Below are positions 1 through 8,935 of a stretch of DNA of 64,000 nucleotides, piece by piece (the first letter of the stretch is position 1; every line of letters starts with the position of its first letter). Both the position numbers and the translations under genes were made by a program. Location of the stretch: positions 1 through 64,000 of the forward strand of contig NZ_JAAMPJ010000013.1 of assembly GCF_011067745.1 (NCBI RefSeq), given 5' to 3'. Origin of the DNA: Lentzea alba (GTDB taxonomy: Bacteria > Actinomycetota > Actinomycetes > Mycobacteriales > Pseudonocardiaceae). The notes under the pieces are model-generated. The model made no database searches. It was given only the letters and a program-made list of their open reading frames with translations, and was not told the origin of the DNA.

Positions 1-1
1 A

Positions 2-127
2 GACATCCGCGCCTGGATCGCCGACTGGAACACCCACCCACGGCCGTTCATCTGGACCAAGACCGCCGAAGAGATCCTCGAGTCACTCGCACGCTTTTGT
101 AGGCGAATTTCTGGCGCAGGACACTAG
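2..127 (+). CDS. IS630-family transposase, C-terminal fragment (cut by window edge)
   Basis: An open frame runs in from the left edge and stops at TAG (125-127). The 41 visible residues contain WNTHPRPFIWTKTAEEILES followed by a RISGAGH ending. This is the typical C-terminus of IS630/Tc1-mariner-type DDE transposases, where the W-x-x-x-P-x-P-F-x-W-T-K stretch precedes a final helix. The catalytic DDE residues lie outside the window, so whether the element is intact cannot be judged. The element's right end should lie just after the stop. Family assignment is from motif recognition. Confidence 0.75.
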   Translation, partial: DIRAWIADWNTHPRPFIWTKTAEEILESLARFCRRISGAGH

Positions 128-184
128 TGGTGCGTCCCGGAACGTCGGCGAGGTAATCCACGCTCAGCAGGGCGCCTCGCGGCA

Positions 185-229
185 CCGCCCCCGCGCCCCC
201 ATACATCCAGTATGAAGGCGCGGGGGCGG
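185..229. terminator. Strong stem-loop between transposase and DUF779 gene
   Basis: A perfect 13-bp inverted repeat (ccgcccccgcgcc, 185-197; ggcgcgggggcgg, 217-229) encloses a second perfect 5-bp stem (catac 200-204 / gtatg 210-214) around a 5-nt loop. It lies between the transposase end and the end of the leftward DUF779 gene. It is placed to stop transcription from both sides. There is no U-tract, as is common in actinomycetes. Confidence 0.6.
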
Positions 230-286
230 CACCACGATGCACCCGTCTGACCGCGAATTCCCCCGGCAACGTTCCAGGCCACACCA

Positions 287-636
287 CTAGAGCTCGTCCT
301 CGTTCAGCAGCCGTGAACGCACCAGAAAACGTAACCCCATTGGTGCTTCCAGGGAGAAACCGCTCCCACGACCGGGTACGACGTCGATCGTCAGGTGCGT
401 GTGGCTCCAGTACTCGAACTGCGCCGCGGACATCCACACCGGAACGACGAACGCGTCCACCTCCAGGTCCCCGAGGTGCACGTCCGACGAGCCGGTCCGG
501 AACTCCCCGGCGGGGTAGCACATCGGGGCGGAGCCGTCGCAGCAGCCGCCTGACTGGTGGAACATCAGGTCGCCGTGGTCGGCCCGGAGGCGGCGGAGGA
601 CCTCCGCCGCCTCCGGCGTCAGTGCGACGCGGGGCA

Positions 637-637
<1 letters not shown>
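287..637 (-). CDS. DUF779 domain-containing protein, aldehyde dehydrogenase partner
   Basis: This 116-residue protein starts at ATG 637-635, overlapping the TGA of the upstream aldehyde dehydrogenase by one base (TGATG), so translation is probably coupled. It matches the DUF779 family: a central HQSGGCCDGSAPMCYP stretch rich in Cys, then a GDLEVDAFVVPVWMSAAQ block and FLVRSR near the end. DUF779 genes habitually follow acetaldehyde dehydrogenase genes in actinobacteria and proteobacteria. The biochemical role is not established; the conserved cysteines suggest metal binding or redox activity (inference). Confidence 0.88.
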
Positions 638-2160
<1,523 letters not shown>

Positions 2161-2207
2161 GGGCTTTGCCTCCCGCATCGTTGCGAAACCGGTGGCGACG
2201 CTAGGTA

Positions 2208-3401
2208 GTGCGACGTTTCACGCACGTTGCATCCGAAAGGAGTAACGCTCGGGTCCAGAAGGCCAGTCATCCTGGGGAGGTGACGGACCTCGGCGAAGCA
2301 ACGCGGCCGGTGATCGCCGAGTCGTGGCAGCGGTCTCTCGCGGCGCGCGTCGACCCCGACCGCCACGAGGCGCCGGTCGTCTACGCGCCCGACGAGATCG
2401 CGGACCTGCGCGGCACGCATCCGCTGGCAGCCGCCGTGCCGCTGCTCAAGCACACGCTGTCGATGGACGACACGATCATGATCGTCACCGACACCGGTGG
2501 CCACGTCCTGTGGTGCGAGGGCGACAACGGGGTGCGGCACAGCGCCGAACGCGTCCACCTGACCGAGGGCTCGCGCTGGAGCGAGGACGTCATCGGCACC
2601 AACGCGATGGGCACCGCTCTCGCGACCGGCAAACCCGTCACCGTGCACTCCCGCGAACACCTCGTGCGCACCTACCACGGCTGGACCTGCGCGGCGAGCC
2701 CGATCCGCGACCCCCACACGGGTCTGCTGCTGGGCGTTGTCGACGTCAGCGGGCCGCTGAAGACCATGCACCCGGCCGTCGCGCAGCTCGTGTCCGCCGC
2801 CGCCCGGCTGGCCGAGCACCACCTGCAGCAGTTCGCGCCACGCCAACACGTGCTGACGTTGAACTTCCTCGGCGGCCTGCACGCCGATCTCGACGGACGG
2901 CCGTTGGCGCTGACGTTGCGCAACGCGGAGGTCCTGGCGGCGCTCGCCCTGCACCCCAAGGGACTCACCGCCGAACAGTTCGCATTGTTGCTCTATGGTG
3001 AGAGAGGGAACCCGACCACGGTCCGTGCGGAGCTGCATCGGCTGCGTGCGCAGCTCGGTGGTGTCCTGTTGACGAGGCCGTACCGGCTCGATGCCGTGGT
3101 GCGCGGCGACTTCCTGGACGTGCGGACCGCGCTGAGGTCCGGCGACGCGGGCAAGGCGACCCGGCACTACCACGGCGAGTTGCTACCCCGTTCGGACGCA
3201 CCGGTGATCCGCGAGGAACGACTGGATCTCGCCGCCGCGGTGCGCAAAGGCGTGCTGGAGCGGGGAGATCTCGACGCGCTGCTGTCGTTCGCGGACAGCG
3301 GCGAGGACGCCGAAGTGCTCGAACGCCTCCGGTTGCTCCTTCCGTCCGCGGACCCTCGTCATGCTCTTGTCTCCTCGCGCCTGCGAAGGGCGCTGGAATA
3401 G
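2208..3401 (+). CDS. GAF-domain transcriptional regulator (AcoR-like sensor without the AAA domain)
   Basis: The 397-residue product has an [19 protein letters not shown] motif near residue 35 and a GAF sensor segment with the typical [19 protein letters not shown] motif. Further in are [10 protein letters not shown] and GVVDVSGPL, as in AcoR-type activators. The sigma-54 AAA module is absent. The C-terminal half instead has [25 protein letters not shown], a winged-helix-like stretch common in actinobacterial GAF regulators next to alcohol or aldehyde dehydrogenases. The start is uncertain: GTG 2208 is the only start codon upstream of the conserved region. GTG 2280 has GGGGAGG too close, and an orphan AAAGGAG sits at 2236-2242. 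It is divergent from the aldehyde dehydrogenase, its likely target. Confidence 0.85.
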   Translation: MRRFTHVASERSNARVQKASHPGEVTDLGEATRPVIAESWQRSLAARVDPDRHEAPVVYAPDEIADLRGTHPLAAAVPLLKHTLSMDDTIMIVTDTGGHVLWCEGDNGVRHSAERVHLTEGSRWSEDVIGTNAMGTALATGKPVTVHSREHLVRTYHGWTCAASPIRDPHTGLLLGVVDVSGPLKTMHPAVAQLVSAAARLAEHHLQQFAPRQHVLTLNFLGGLHADLDGRPLALTLRNAEVLAALALHPKGLTAEQFALLLYGERGNPTTVRAELHRLRAQLGGVLLTRPYRLDAVVRGDFLDVRTALRSGDAGKATRHYHGELLPRSDAPVIREERLDLAAAVRKGVLERGDLDALLSFADSGEDAEVLERLRLLLPSADPRHALVSSRLRRALE

Positions 3402-3424
3402 GCTTTCCCAAGGGGGAGGGCGAA

Positions 3425-4174
3425 GTGAAGCAGTGCATCAACTGCATGACCCGGTTGCCGCGCAAAGAGGTCGCCGAGGTCGCGTGGTGTGCTTTGTGCG
3501 CACCGTGTCAGCAGGTTGTGGCCGACCAGATGAAGTTGTTGCACGACCGCCCCGGTGGCGCGCCGGTGCAGATCCACCAGTGCGGCTGGTGCGGTGTCGC
3601 GCGCTCGTGCGGCATCGGCTGGCGTACGAGGTGCCTGGTGTGCCTGGACGACAGGTCGGTGCCGGACCCGGCGGTGCAGAAGATCGCGCGCGGGTTGGAG
3701 CTCGACGGCACCTGGCGGGAGAACTCGGAGTTCATCGCCGCGACGACGGTGAAGATCCGGCTCGCGAAGTACTTCCAGCCCGGCTGGACCGTGCTCGCCA
3801 CCGACGTGCACGGGTTGCCCTGGACCGGGTTCCGGTGGCTGACGAGGTCGCACGGCACCTGGGGGCGCAACGACGAGACCGGTGAGGTGCAGCAGCTCAA
3901 GCACTCGCGCGGCGAGGCGAACCTGCTTTACCTGGTGCGGTACGGGAAAGTGCTCAAGTTCGGGCGCGGCAACACCGACCGGGTCGGCGCGCACGTCGCC
4001 CAGGGCGCGGTACCGGTGCTCGTGCTGTCGGCGTCGAGTCAGGAGATCTCGGTCGCCCGGGACCGTCTGAAGCGCCGGCACCGCAGCGAGATGGTGTCTT
4101 TGCGCACGCCCGTCGACCTCTTCGCGGTGCTGCCGGACGGGCTCGACGTCACCGACCAGCTTCCGCGGAACTGA
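3425..4174 (+). CDS. Hypothetical zinc-finger protein with GIY-YIG/T5orf172-like C-terminal segment
   Basis: A 249-residue protein starting at GTG 3425 behind GGGGGAGGG. The N-terminal third carries paired cysteine motifs (CINC, CALCAPC, CGWC, then CLVC), suggesting two zinc ribbons. The C-terminal part, LLYLVRYGKVLKFGRGNTDR followed by VGAH, has the layout of GIY-YIG-type (T5orf172) nuclease domains: a Y-L strand, a K-F-G-R turn, an arginine and a histidine. It stands alone between the GAF regulator and the PfkB kinase. The nuclease assignment is tentative. It could instead be a nonenzymatic nucleic-acid-binding protein. Confidence 0.6.
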   Translation: MKQCINCMTRLPRKEVAEVAWCALCAPCQQVVADQMKLLHDRPGGAPVQIHQCGWCGVARSCGIGWRTRCLVCLDDRSVPDPAVQKIARGLELDGTWRENSEFIAATTVKIRLAKYFQPGWTVLATDVHGLPWTGFRWLTRSHGTWGRNDETGEVQQLKHSRGEANLLYLVRYGKVLKFGRGNTDRVGAHVAQGAVPVLVLSASSQEISVARDRLKRRHRSEMVSLRTPVDLFAVLPDGLDVTDQLPRN

Positions 4175-4207
4175 CGCTGACGCGCCGGAGGTGCTGCGTT
4201 TGTGATC

Positions 4208-4221
4208 TGACAACGTTGTCA
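4208..4221. promoter_or_regulatory. LacI-family operator-like palindrome upstream of the PfkB kinase
   Basis: TGACAACGTTGTCA is a perfect 14-bp palindrome with the AACGTT core typical of LacI-family operators. It ends 37 bases before the GTG of the sugar kinase. No LacI-type gene is present in the window, so the repressor would act from elsewhere. Confidence 0.6.
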
Positions 4222-4258
4222 TCATCCCAGGCTGGCCGCGGCTGGGTAGCCCAGCGCG

Positions 4259-5122
4259 GTGGACGAGATCGTCGTGGTGGGACAGATAGCGCGGGACCTG
4301 GTCCTCGTCGTCGACGAGGTGCCGGGTCCCGGTGGCACGGCGCCGGTGCGGGAGCGGCGCGAGATGCTCGGCGGCAAGGGCGCGAACATCGCGGTCGGGC
4401 TGGCCCAGCTGGGCGCGCCGGTCCAGCTCGTGGGCGTGGTCGGGGACGACGACACCGGCGCACGGCTGATCGCGCGCGCCGCCGCGGACGGGATCGGCAC
4501 CGAGGGCGTCGTTCAGCGACAGGACTGCCTGACCGGGTTGATCGTCGACCTCGTGGCCGACGGCTGGCGCTATCTGGAGCACCTCCCGGACGGCGTACTG
4601 CTGCGCGAGGACGACGTGCCGACAGACCTCATCGCGCGTGCGGCGACCGTGGTGGTGCAGCTGCAACAACCGCCCGAGGTCGCACTCAAGGCAGCACGAG
4701 CGGCGCACGGCCGTGTGGTGCTCGACGGGGCACCGGAACGGCTGCGAGCCGAACTGCTGGCGTGCGCGGACGTCGTGCGCGCGGATCACCAGGAGGCCGA
4801 GCTGCTGTCCGGCCGCAAGATCGCCGACGCTGCGGAGGCCACGGCTGCCGCGCGTGACGTGATGAAGCACGGCCCTGGGCTCGTGGCGTTCGCCGTGGAC
4901 GGTGTGGGCAACGTGTTCATCTGGGACGAGGGTGAACTCGTGGTGCCCCTGGGGGACGTCGAGGTGGTCGACACGACCGGAGGCGGTGACGCGTTCGTGG
5001 CGGGGCTGACCTTCGCTCTCACGCGTGGAGACGGCCCGGCGGACGCGGCTCGGCTGGCCGTGGCGGCGTCCGGCGCCACCGTCACGCGGCCTGGCGGGCG
5101 GCCGGACCTCACCGGATGCTGA
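4259..5122 (+). CDS. PfkB/ribokinase-family carbohydrate kinase
   Basis: The 287-residue kinase uses ATP to phosphorylate a sugar or nucleoside; the substrate is not predictable by eye. It has the N-terminal VVVGQIARDLVL strand, the GGKGANIAVGLAQLG signature (PfkB signature 1) and the C-terminal VDTTGGGDAFVAGL signature with the DTTGGGD anion hole and catalytic aspartate. GTG 4259 fits the conserved start. It is monocistronic, behind the LacI-like palindrome at 4208-4221, so expression is probably sugar-inducible. Ribokinase itself is one possibility, but a 2-keto-3-deoxygluconate or adenosine kinase cannot be excluded. Confidence 0.9.
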   Translation: MDEIVVVGQIARDLVLVVDEVPGPGGTAPVRERREMLGGKGANIAVGLAQLGAPVQLVGVVGDDDTGARLIARAAADGIGTEGVVQRQDCLTGLIVDLVADGWRYLEHLPDGVLLREDDVPTDLIARAATVVVQLQQPPEVALKAARAAHGRVVLDGAPERLRAELLACADVVRADHQEAELLSGRKIADAAEATAAARDVMKHGPGLVAFAVDGVGNVFIWDEGELVVPLGDVEVVDTTGGGDAFVAGLTFALTRGDGPADAARLAVAASGATVTRPGGRPDLTGC

Positions 5123-5165
5123 TCAGGCGCGTTATCGTTGTTGGGTCCGGTGAGGGGAGGTCCGC

Positions 5166-5909
5166 GTGCGAGTGCTCGCTGTAGTGCTGTTGTTGCTGCT
5201 CTCGGCTGCGCCCGCGCACGCCGCGACGGGTACGTACGTCCGTCTCGGGCACTTCTCGATGGACCAGGCGCGCGTCGACGCCACGCTCGACGGGGTCAAG
5301 CTCGGCACCCTCGACTACGCCGAGCTCTACGACTACCGGCGGGTCGAGCCGGGGGACCACGTCGTCGAGTTCCGCGCGGCCGGGGCGGATCCCGGCTCGC
5401 CGGTGCTGCGGTCGGTGCTGGTGCGGGCGGGGACCGGGAAGGCGTACACCGTCCTCGACATCGCGTCGTCGATGAAGGTGCTGGAGGACGACGTCAGCCT
5501 GCCGCCGAACGGGCAGGCGCGGCTGCGGGTGGTCAACGCCGGTGACGCGGAGATGGATCTGTTGCGGGGCAGCGTGTTCGTGCATCGCAACGTGCAGGCG
5601 AACTCGACGACCGGGTACGTGGTGATGCTGCCCGGCAAGGATCCGCTGCAGGTGTTGCCGCGCGGCAAGGACTCCACGTCGCTCGACGTCGTGCTGGAGC
5701 CCGGCGGGGTCTACTCGTTGCTGGTGAGCGCGCGGCGGATCGAGCTGCGGACCGATGCCAAGGGAGCCGAGGTCGTGCCCGGCGGCGGGCAGGAGACCGG
5801 GTTCGGCGGCATGGCCGGAGGCTGGGACTGGCTGACCGCGCTGGTCATCGCGCTCATCGTGGGCGTCGCGATGTTCTCGGTGCGCGGCAGGCTGTTCCGG
5901 TTCGGCTGA
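5166..5909 (+). CDS. DUF4397 domain-containing secreted/anchored protein
   Basis: The 247-residue protein starts at GTG 5166. It has a Sec signal peptide (VLAVVLLLLLSAAPAHA), then DUF4397-type beta-rich repeats beginning TYVRLGHFSMDQARVDATLDG and including VVNAGDAEMDLL. Near the C-terminus a Gly-rich linker leads to a membrane helix (LTALVIALIVGVAMFS) and a short basic tail. The classical LPxTG motif is absent. Its TGA overlaps the ATG of the sortase gene, so the two are translationally coupled. DUF4397 proteins next to class F sortases recur in actinobacteria. A surface adhesion or cell-wall role is inference. Confidence 0.88.
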   Translation: MRVLAVVLLLLLSAAPAHAATGTYVRLGHFSMDQARVDATLDGVKLGTLDYAELYDYRRVEPGDHVVEFRAAGADPGSPVLRSVLVRAGTGKAYTVLDIASSMKVLEDDVSLPPNGQARLRVVNAGDAEMDLLRGSVFVHRNVQANSTTGYVVMLPGKDPLQVLPRGKDSTSLDVVLEPGGVYSLLVSARRIELRTDAKGAEVVPGGGQETGFGGMAGGWDWLTALVIALIVGVAMFSVRGRLFRFG

Positions 5910-6433
5910 TGAGCAAGGGCAAGCTCGCGATGGGCGCGGTGATCATCGTCGCGCTGATCTACATCGTGAAGGATCCGGGCGCGGAGAAGGCGCCGGAACC
6001 GGTGACGGTGCTCATTCCGTCGATCGGTGTCGACACGTCGCTCGAGGCGTTGAAGGTGGACGGTGCCGGGACCCTGGAGCCGCCCAGCCGTGCGGACAAG
6101 GCCGGTTGGTACGCCAAGGGAGTGGCGCCGGGGGACGCCGGGCCGGCGGTGATCGCGGGGCACGTCGACTCGAAGACCGGGCCGGGCGTGTTCTTCCGGT
6201 TGCCGGAGTTGCAGCCCGGTGCCGAGGTGCTGGTGGAGCGCGAGGACGGCAGCAAGCTCACGTTCGTCGTGAACCACACGTACTCGACGGAGAAGGCCGC
6301 GTTCCCGACGGCCGCGGTATACGCGCCGACACCGTTGTCTGAGCTGCGGCTCGTGACGTGCGGCGGTGACTTCGACCGGGTCGCGGGCAGCTACCGCAAC
6401 AACGTCATCGTCGAAGCGGTGCTGAAAGTCTGA
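5909..6433 (+). CDS. Class F sortase
   Basis: A 174-residue membrane-anchored transpeptidase starting at ATG 5909 inside the TGATG overlap. A single N-terminal helix (LAMGAVIIVALIYIV) is followed by the sortase beta-barrel. The catalytic residues are visible: His in VIAGHVDS, Cys in LRLVTCGGDFD and Arg in GSYRNNVIV. The short IPSIGVDTSLEAL opening is typical of class F enzymes. It probably acts on the coupled DUF4397 protein or another exported protein (inference). Its 3' end overlaps the convergent ABC ATPase gene by 29 bases. Confidence 0.93.
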   Translation: MSKGKLAMGAVIIVALIYIVKDPGAEKAPEPVTVLIPSIGVDTSLEALKVDGAGTLEPPSRADKAGWYAKGVAPGDAGPAVIAGHVDSKTGPGVFFRLPELQPGAEVLVEREDGSKLTFVVNHTYSTEKAAFPTAAVYAPTPLSELRLVTCGGDFDRVAGSYRNNVIVEAVLKV

Positions 6434-7034
6434 CCGTCTCGTCGGCCCACCTCGTGAGCAGCCTGTCGTCGTGCGAGATCGCGAGCACGCCCGCGTCCGT
6501 CTCCGCCTGGTACGCGCGGATCACGCCGACCAGCGCGGCCGTGCTGGAGGCGTCCAGCATCGTGGTCATCTCGTCGCAGATCAGGTAGCGCGGCCGCAGT
6601 GCGAGCGCGCGGGCGAGGCAGGCGCGTTGCAGCTGGCCGTCGCTGACCTCGTGCGGGCGGCGGTCGAGAAGATCGTCGGTGAGCATGACCAGGTCGGCGA
6701 GCTCGGTCACGCGTTCCTGGTTGCCCTTCAGCGGTTCCGCGATGACCCTTCTGAGGGTGAACCGGGGGTCGACGGACAGTCTGGGCTGTTGGAACAGCAC
6801 GCCGATCCGGGTGCGCTGGGTGGCGCCGAACCGGAACCTGGTGACGGTCTCGCCGTCGATGGTGACGCTGCCCGCGAAAGGCTTGTGCAGCAACGCGAGC
6901 ACGCGCGCCAAAGTGGACTTGCCGGAGCCGCTCGGGCCGGCCAGGCCGATGGTCTGTCCTGGGTGGACGGTCAGGCTGACGTCGGTGATCACCGGGTTCC
7001 GGTAGCCGGCGGTGATGCCGGTGCCGGTCAGCAC
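6405..7034 (-). CDS. ABC transporter ATP-binding protein (NikE/OppF-type)
   Basis: The second ATPase of the importer, 209 residues, starts at GTG 7034, which overlaps the preceding ATPase stop by 7 bases. Motifs are Walker A GPSGSGKST, a modified signature VSDGQLQRACLARAL in place of LSGGQ, Walker B YLICDEM and the switch histidine in ISHDD. It is short for an OppF/DppF protein and lacks the C-terminal oligopeptide-transporter extension, as in NikE-type ATPases. Last gene of a five-gene operon; energises uptake by heterodimerising with the partner ATPase. Confidence 0.88.
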   Translation of the reverse strand: MLTGTGITAGYRNPVITDVSLTVHPGQTIGLAGPSGSGKSTLARVLALLHKPFAGSVTIDGETVTRFRFGATQRTRIGVLFQQPRLSVDPRFTLRRVIAEPLKGNQERVTELADLVMLTDDLLDRRPHEVSDGQLQRACLARALALRPRYLICDEMTTMLDASSTAALVGVIRAYQAETDAGVLAISHDDRLLTRWADETVRLSAPLRR

Positions 7035-7930
7035 GGCAGGTGGCACGCGACGGCGTGCGGGTCGTCGGTGAGCACGGGGCGTTCCTCGCAGATCGGGGTG
7101 GCCTGGTCGCAGCGCGGGGCGAACGCGCAGCCCGCGGGCAGGTCGGTGAGCAGCGGTGGCTGGCCGGGTACCGGGGTGAATGCCCTGTCCGGCAAGGCGT
7201 TCGCGAGGCCGCGACTGTAGGGGTGGCGGGAGTTGTCCAGCACCTCGTGGGCCGGGCCGATCTCCACGATCCGTCCTGCGTACATGACCGCGATGCGGTC
7301 GGCGATCCGGTGCGCGGCCGCCAGGTCGTGCGTGATCAGCAGGACGGCGTGGCCGTCGTCGACCAGTCTGCGGAACTCGTCCAGCAGGCCGTCGACGAGG
7401 TCGCGGTCGAGGCCGGTGGTCGGTTCGTCGGCGATCAGCAGCCACGGGTTGCCGACCAGCGCCAGTGCGTTCGCCACGCGTTGTGCCATGCCGCCGGACA
7501 GCTCGTGCGGGTAGCGGTCGAGGTGTTCGGGTTCGAGACCCGCGCGTTCGGCCGCGGCCACGGCGTCGCCGCCCAGGACCCGCGCGGCTTCTTCGAGTTG
7601 AGAACGCGCGGTGCGGACCGGCGTGAGGTGGCTGGCCGGGCTTTGCGGAATGAGGCCGATCTGCCGGCCGCGGATCTTGGTCGCCAGCTCGTGGTCCGTG
7701 GCGGCGATCAGGTCGGTGTCGCCGAGCTTCGCGGTGCCCCGGGTTTCCGCGTTGCCGGGCAGGAAGCCGAGGAGTGCGGAGGCCAGCACGGTCTTGCCGC
7801 AGCCGGACTCGCCGACCAGCGCCACGCACTCGCCGGGGCGGATCCGCAGCGACACGTCGTTCACGGCCTCGACGGTCGCGCCGGTGAGCGCGAACCGCAC
7901 CGACAGCCGGTCGATCTCCAGGTTCACCAC
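7028..7930 (-). CDS. ABC transporter ATP-binding protein (NikD/OppD-type)
   Basis: A 300-residue ATPase beginning at tandem GTG GTG codons (7930, 7927); GGAG lies 5 or 8 bases upstream within the end of the permease gene. Visible motifs are Walker A GESGCGKT, Q-loop IPQSPASHLTP, signature LSGGMAQR, Walker B LLIADEPT and switch His in LITHDL. The C-terminal GCAFAPRCDQATPICEERP segment with its cysteines is the OppD/DppD-type cluster region. Coupled by overlap to both neighbours in the nikABCDE-ordered operon. Confidence 0.92.
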   Translation of the reverse strand: MVNLEIDRLSVRFALTGATVEAVNDVSLRIRPGECVALVGESGCGKTVLASALLGFLPGNAETRGTAKLGDTDLIAATDHELATKIRGRQIGLIPQSPASHLTPVRTARSQLEEAARVLGGDAVAAAERAGLEPEHLDRYPHELSGGMAQRVANALALVGNPWLLIADEPTTGLDRDLVDGLLDEFRRLVDDGHAVLLITHDLAAAHRIADRIAVMYAGRIVEIGPAHEVLDNSRHPYSRGLANALPDRAFTPVPGQPPLLTDLPAGCAFAPRCDQATPICEERPVLTDDPHAVACHLPC

Positions 7931-8808
7931 GTCAGCTCCGTGCGCCGCTTGGGGTTCAGCCGGTCCCGCCACACACCGCTCACCCCGGACACCGCCAGGG
8001 TCGTGATGATCAGCAGCAGGCCGGGTGCCAGGGACATCCACCAGCCGCCGATGAGCAGCGAGCGCTGGGCGTCGTTGATCATGTTGCCGACGCTGGCGGC
8101 GTGCGGGGGCAAACCCAGTCCCAGGAACGACAACGCCGTCTCGTGCCACACCGCGTGCGGCACCATCAGCGTGGTCGCGAGCAGCACCTGCGGGGCGACG
8201 TTCGGCAGCAGGTGCCGGGTGAGCACGCGGGTCCTGCTCGCTCCGCCCACGATCGCCGCGTCGATGAACGGCCTGGCGCGCAGCGAGAGCACCTCGGACC
8301 GCACGATCCTGGCCGAGGTGAGCCAGTGGGTCAGCGCGATCGAGATGATCACGGCGGTGAGGCTGGGCCGGAGGATCGCGACGATCACGATGCCCAGCAA
8401 CAGGTGCGGAACGGACGCGACCGCGTCGACCAGGCGCATCAGGATCCGGTCGAACCAGCCGCCGATCGAGCCCGCGAGCGCACCGACCGCCGTGCCGACG
8501 ACCGCCGAGATCACGGCGGCCACGATGCCGACGGTGAGCGAGACGCGCAGGGCGTAGACGCAGCGCAGCAGCACGTCCCGGCCGAGCTCGTCGGTGCCGA
8601 AGAGGTGCGCGGCGGACGGCGGCTGGTTCGCGATCGCGAGGTCGACGTACTGCTGGTTGAGGTCGACGACCAGCGGGACGACCAGCACGGTCAGCGCGAC
8701 GATCGCGAGGACGGTCGCGGAGGGGAGGAGTCGCCAGCGCGGGGAGCGTGGTGGGCCGGCTGCGGTGAGGCGGGAGCGGGGGACGGGTCGCCAGGTCAGG
8801 TCAGTCAT
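7924..8808 (-). CDS. ABC transporter permease (NikC/DppC-type)
   Basis: A 294-residue permease with an N-terminal helix (ATVLAIVALTVLVVPLVV), the GTDELGRDVLLR motif typical of DppC-type permeases, several further helices and a coupling loop around GGASRTRVLTRHLLPN. Its start region (MTDLTWRPVPR) is duplicated upstream in the fused relic ORF at 8801-8908, and the relic's TGA overlaps this ATG by context. Pairs with the permease at 8901-9875 to form the membrane channel. Confidence 0.92.
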   Translation of the reverse strand: MTDLTWRPVPRSRLTAAGPPRSPRWRLLPSATVLAIVALTVLVVPLVVDLNQQYVDLAIANQPPSAAHLFGTDELGRDVLLRCVYALRVSLTVGIVAAVISAVVGTAVGALAGSIGGWFDRILMRLVDAVASVPHLLLGIVIVAILRPSLTAVIISIALTHWLTSARIVRSEVLSLRARPFIDAAIVGGASRTRVLTRHLLPNVAPQVLLATTLMVPHAVWHETALSFLGLGLPPHAASVGNMINDAQRSLLIGGWWMSLAPGLLLIITTLAVSGVSGVWRDRLNPKRRTELTW

Positions 8809-8935
8809 TGTGCGTCACCCTCGGGTCGGCCGGCGTGACGGTCGTGTGGGCGGTTGCGGAGGGGAGGACCGGCCAGCGGGGGACGGGTCGCCAGGTCAGG
8901 TCAGCCATCGAGCGCCACCCTCGGGTCGGCCAGCG
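8776..8935. repeat. Imperfect 60-bp direct repeat at the permease-permease junction
   Basis: Positions 8776-8835 and 8876-8935 align at a constant 100-base offset with about six mismatches in 60. One copy spans the real start of the NikC-like gene. The other spans the real end of the NikB-like gene. A second short match (cggtcgcggaggggagga around 8712 and its near copy around 8851) has a different offset. This is the footprint of an old duplication followed by deletion. Confidence 0.85.
8801..8908 (-). pseudogene. Fused relic ORF: NikC-like head joined to NikB-like tail
   Basis: Between the two permease genes lies a 36-codon ORF. Its first residues (MADLTWRPVPR) copy the N-terminus of the downstream NikC-like permease (MTDLTWRPVPR). 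Its last residues (PADPRVTHND) copy the C-terminus of the upstream NikB-like permease (LADPRVALDG). The ATG (8908) lies within the NikB stop region, and the TGA (8803-8801) lies just before the NikC start. This is what remains if a second nikB-nikC pair lost everything between the head of one nikC and the tail of the next nikB. Whether it is translated as a coupling peptide is unknown. Confidence 0.7.
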
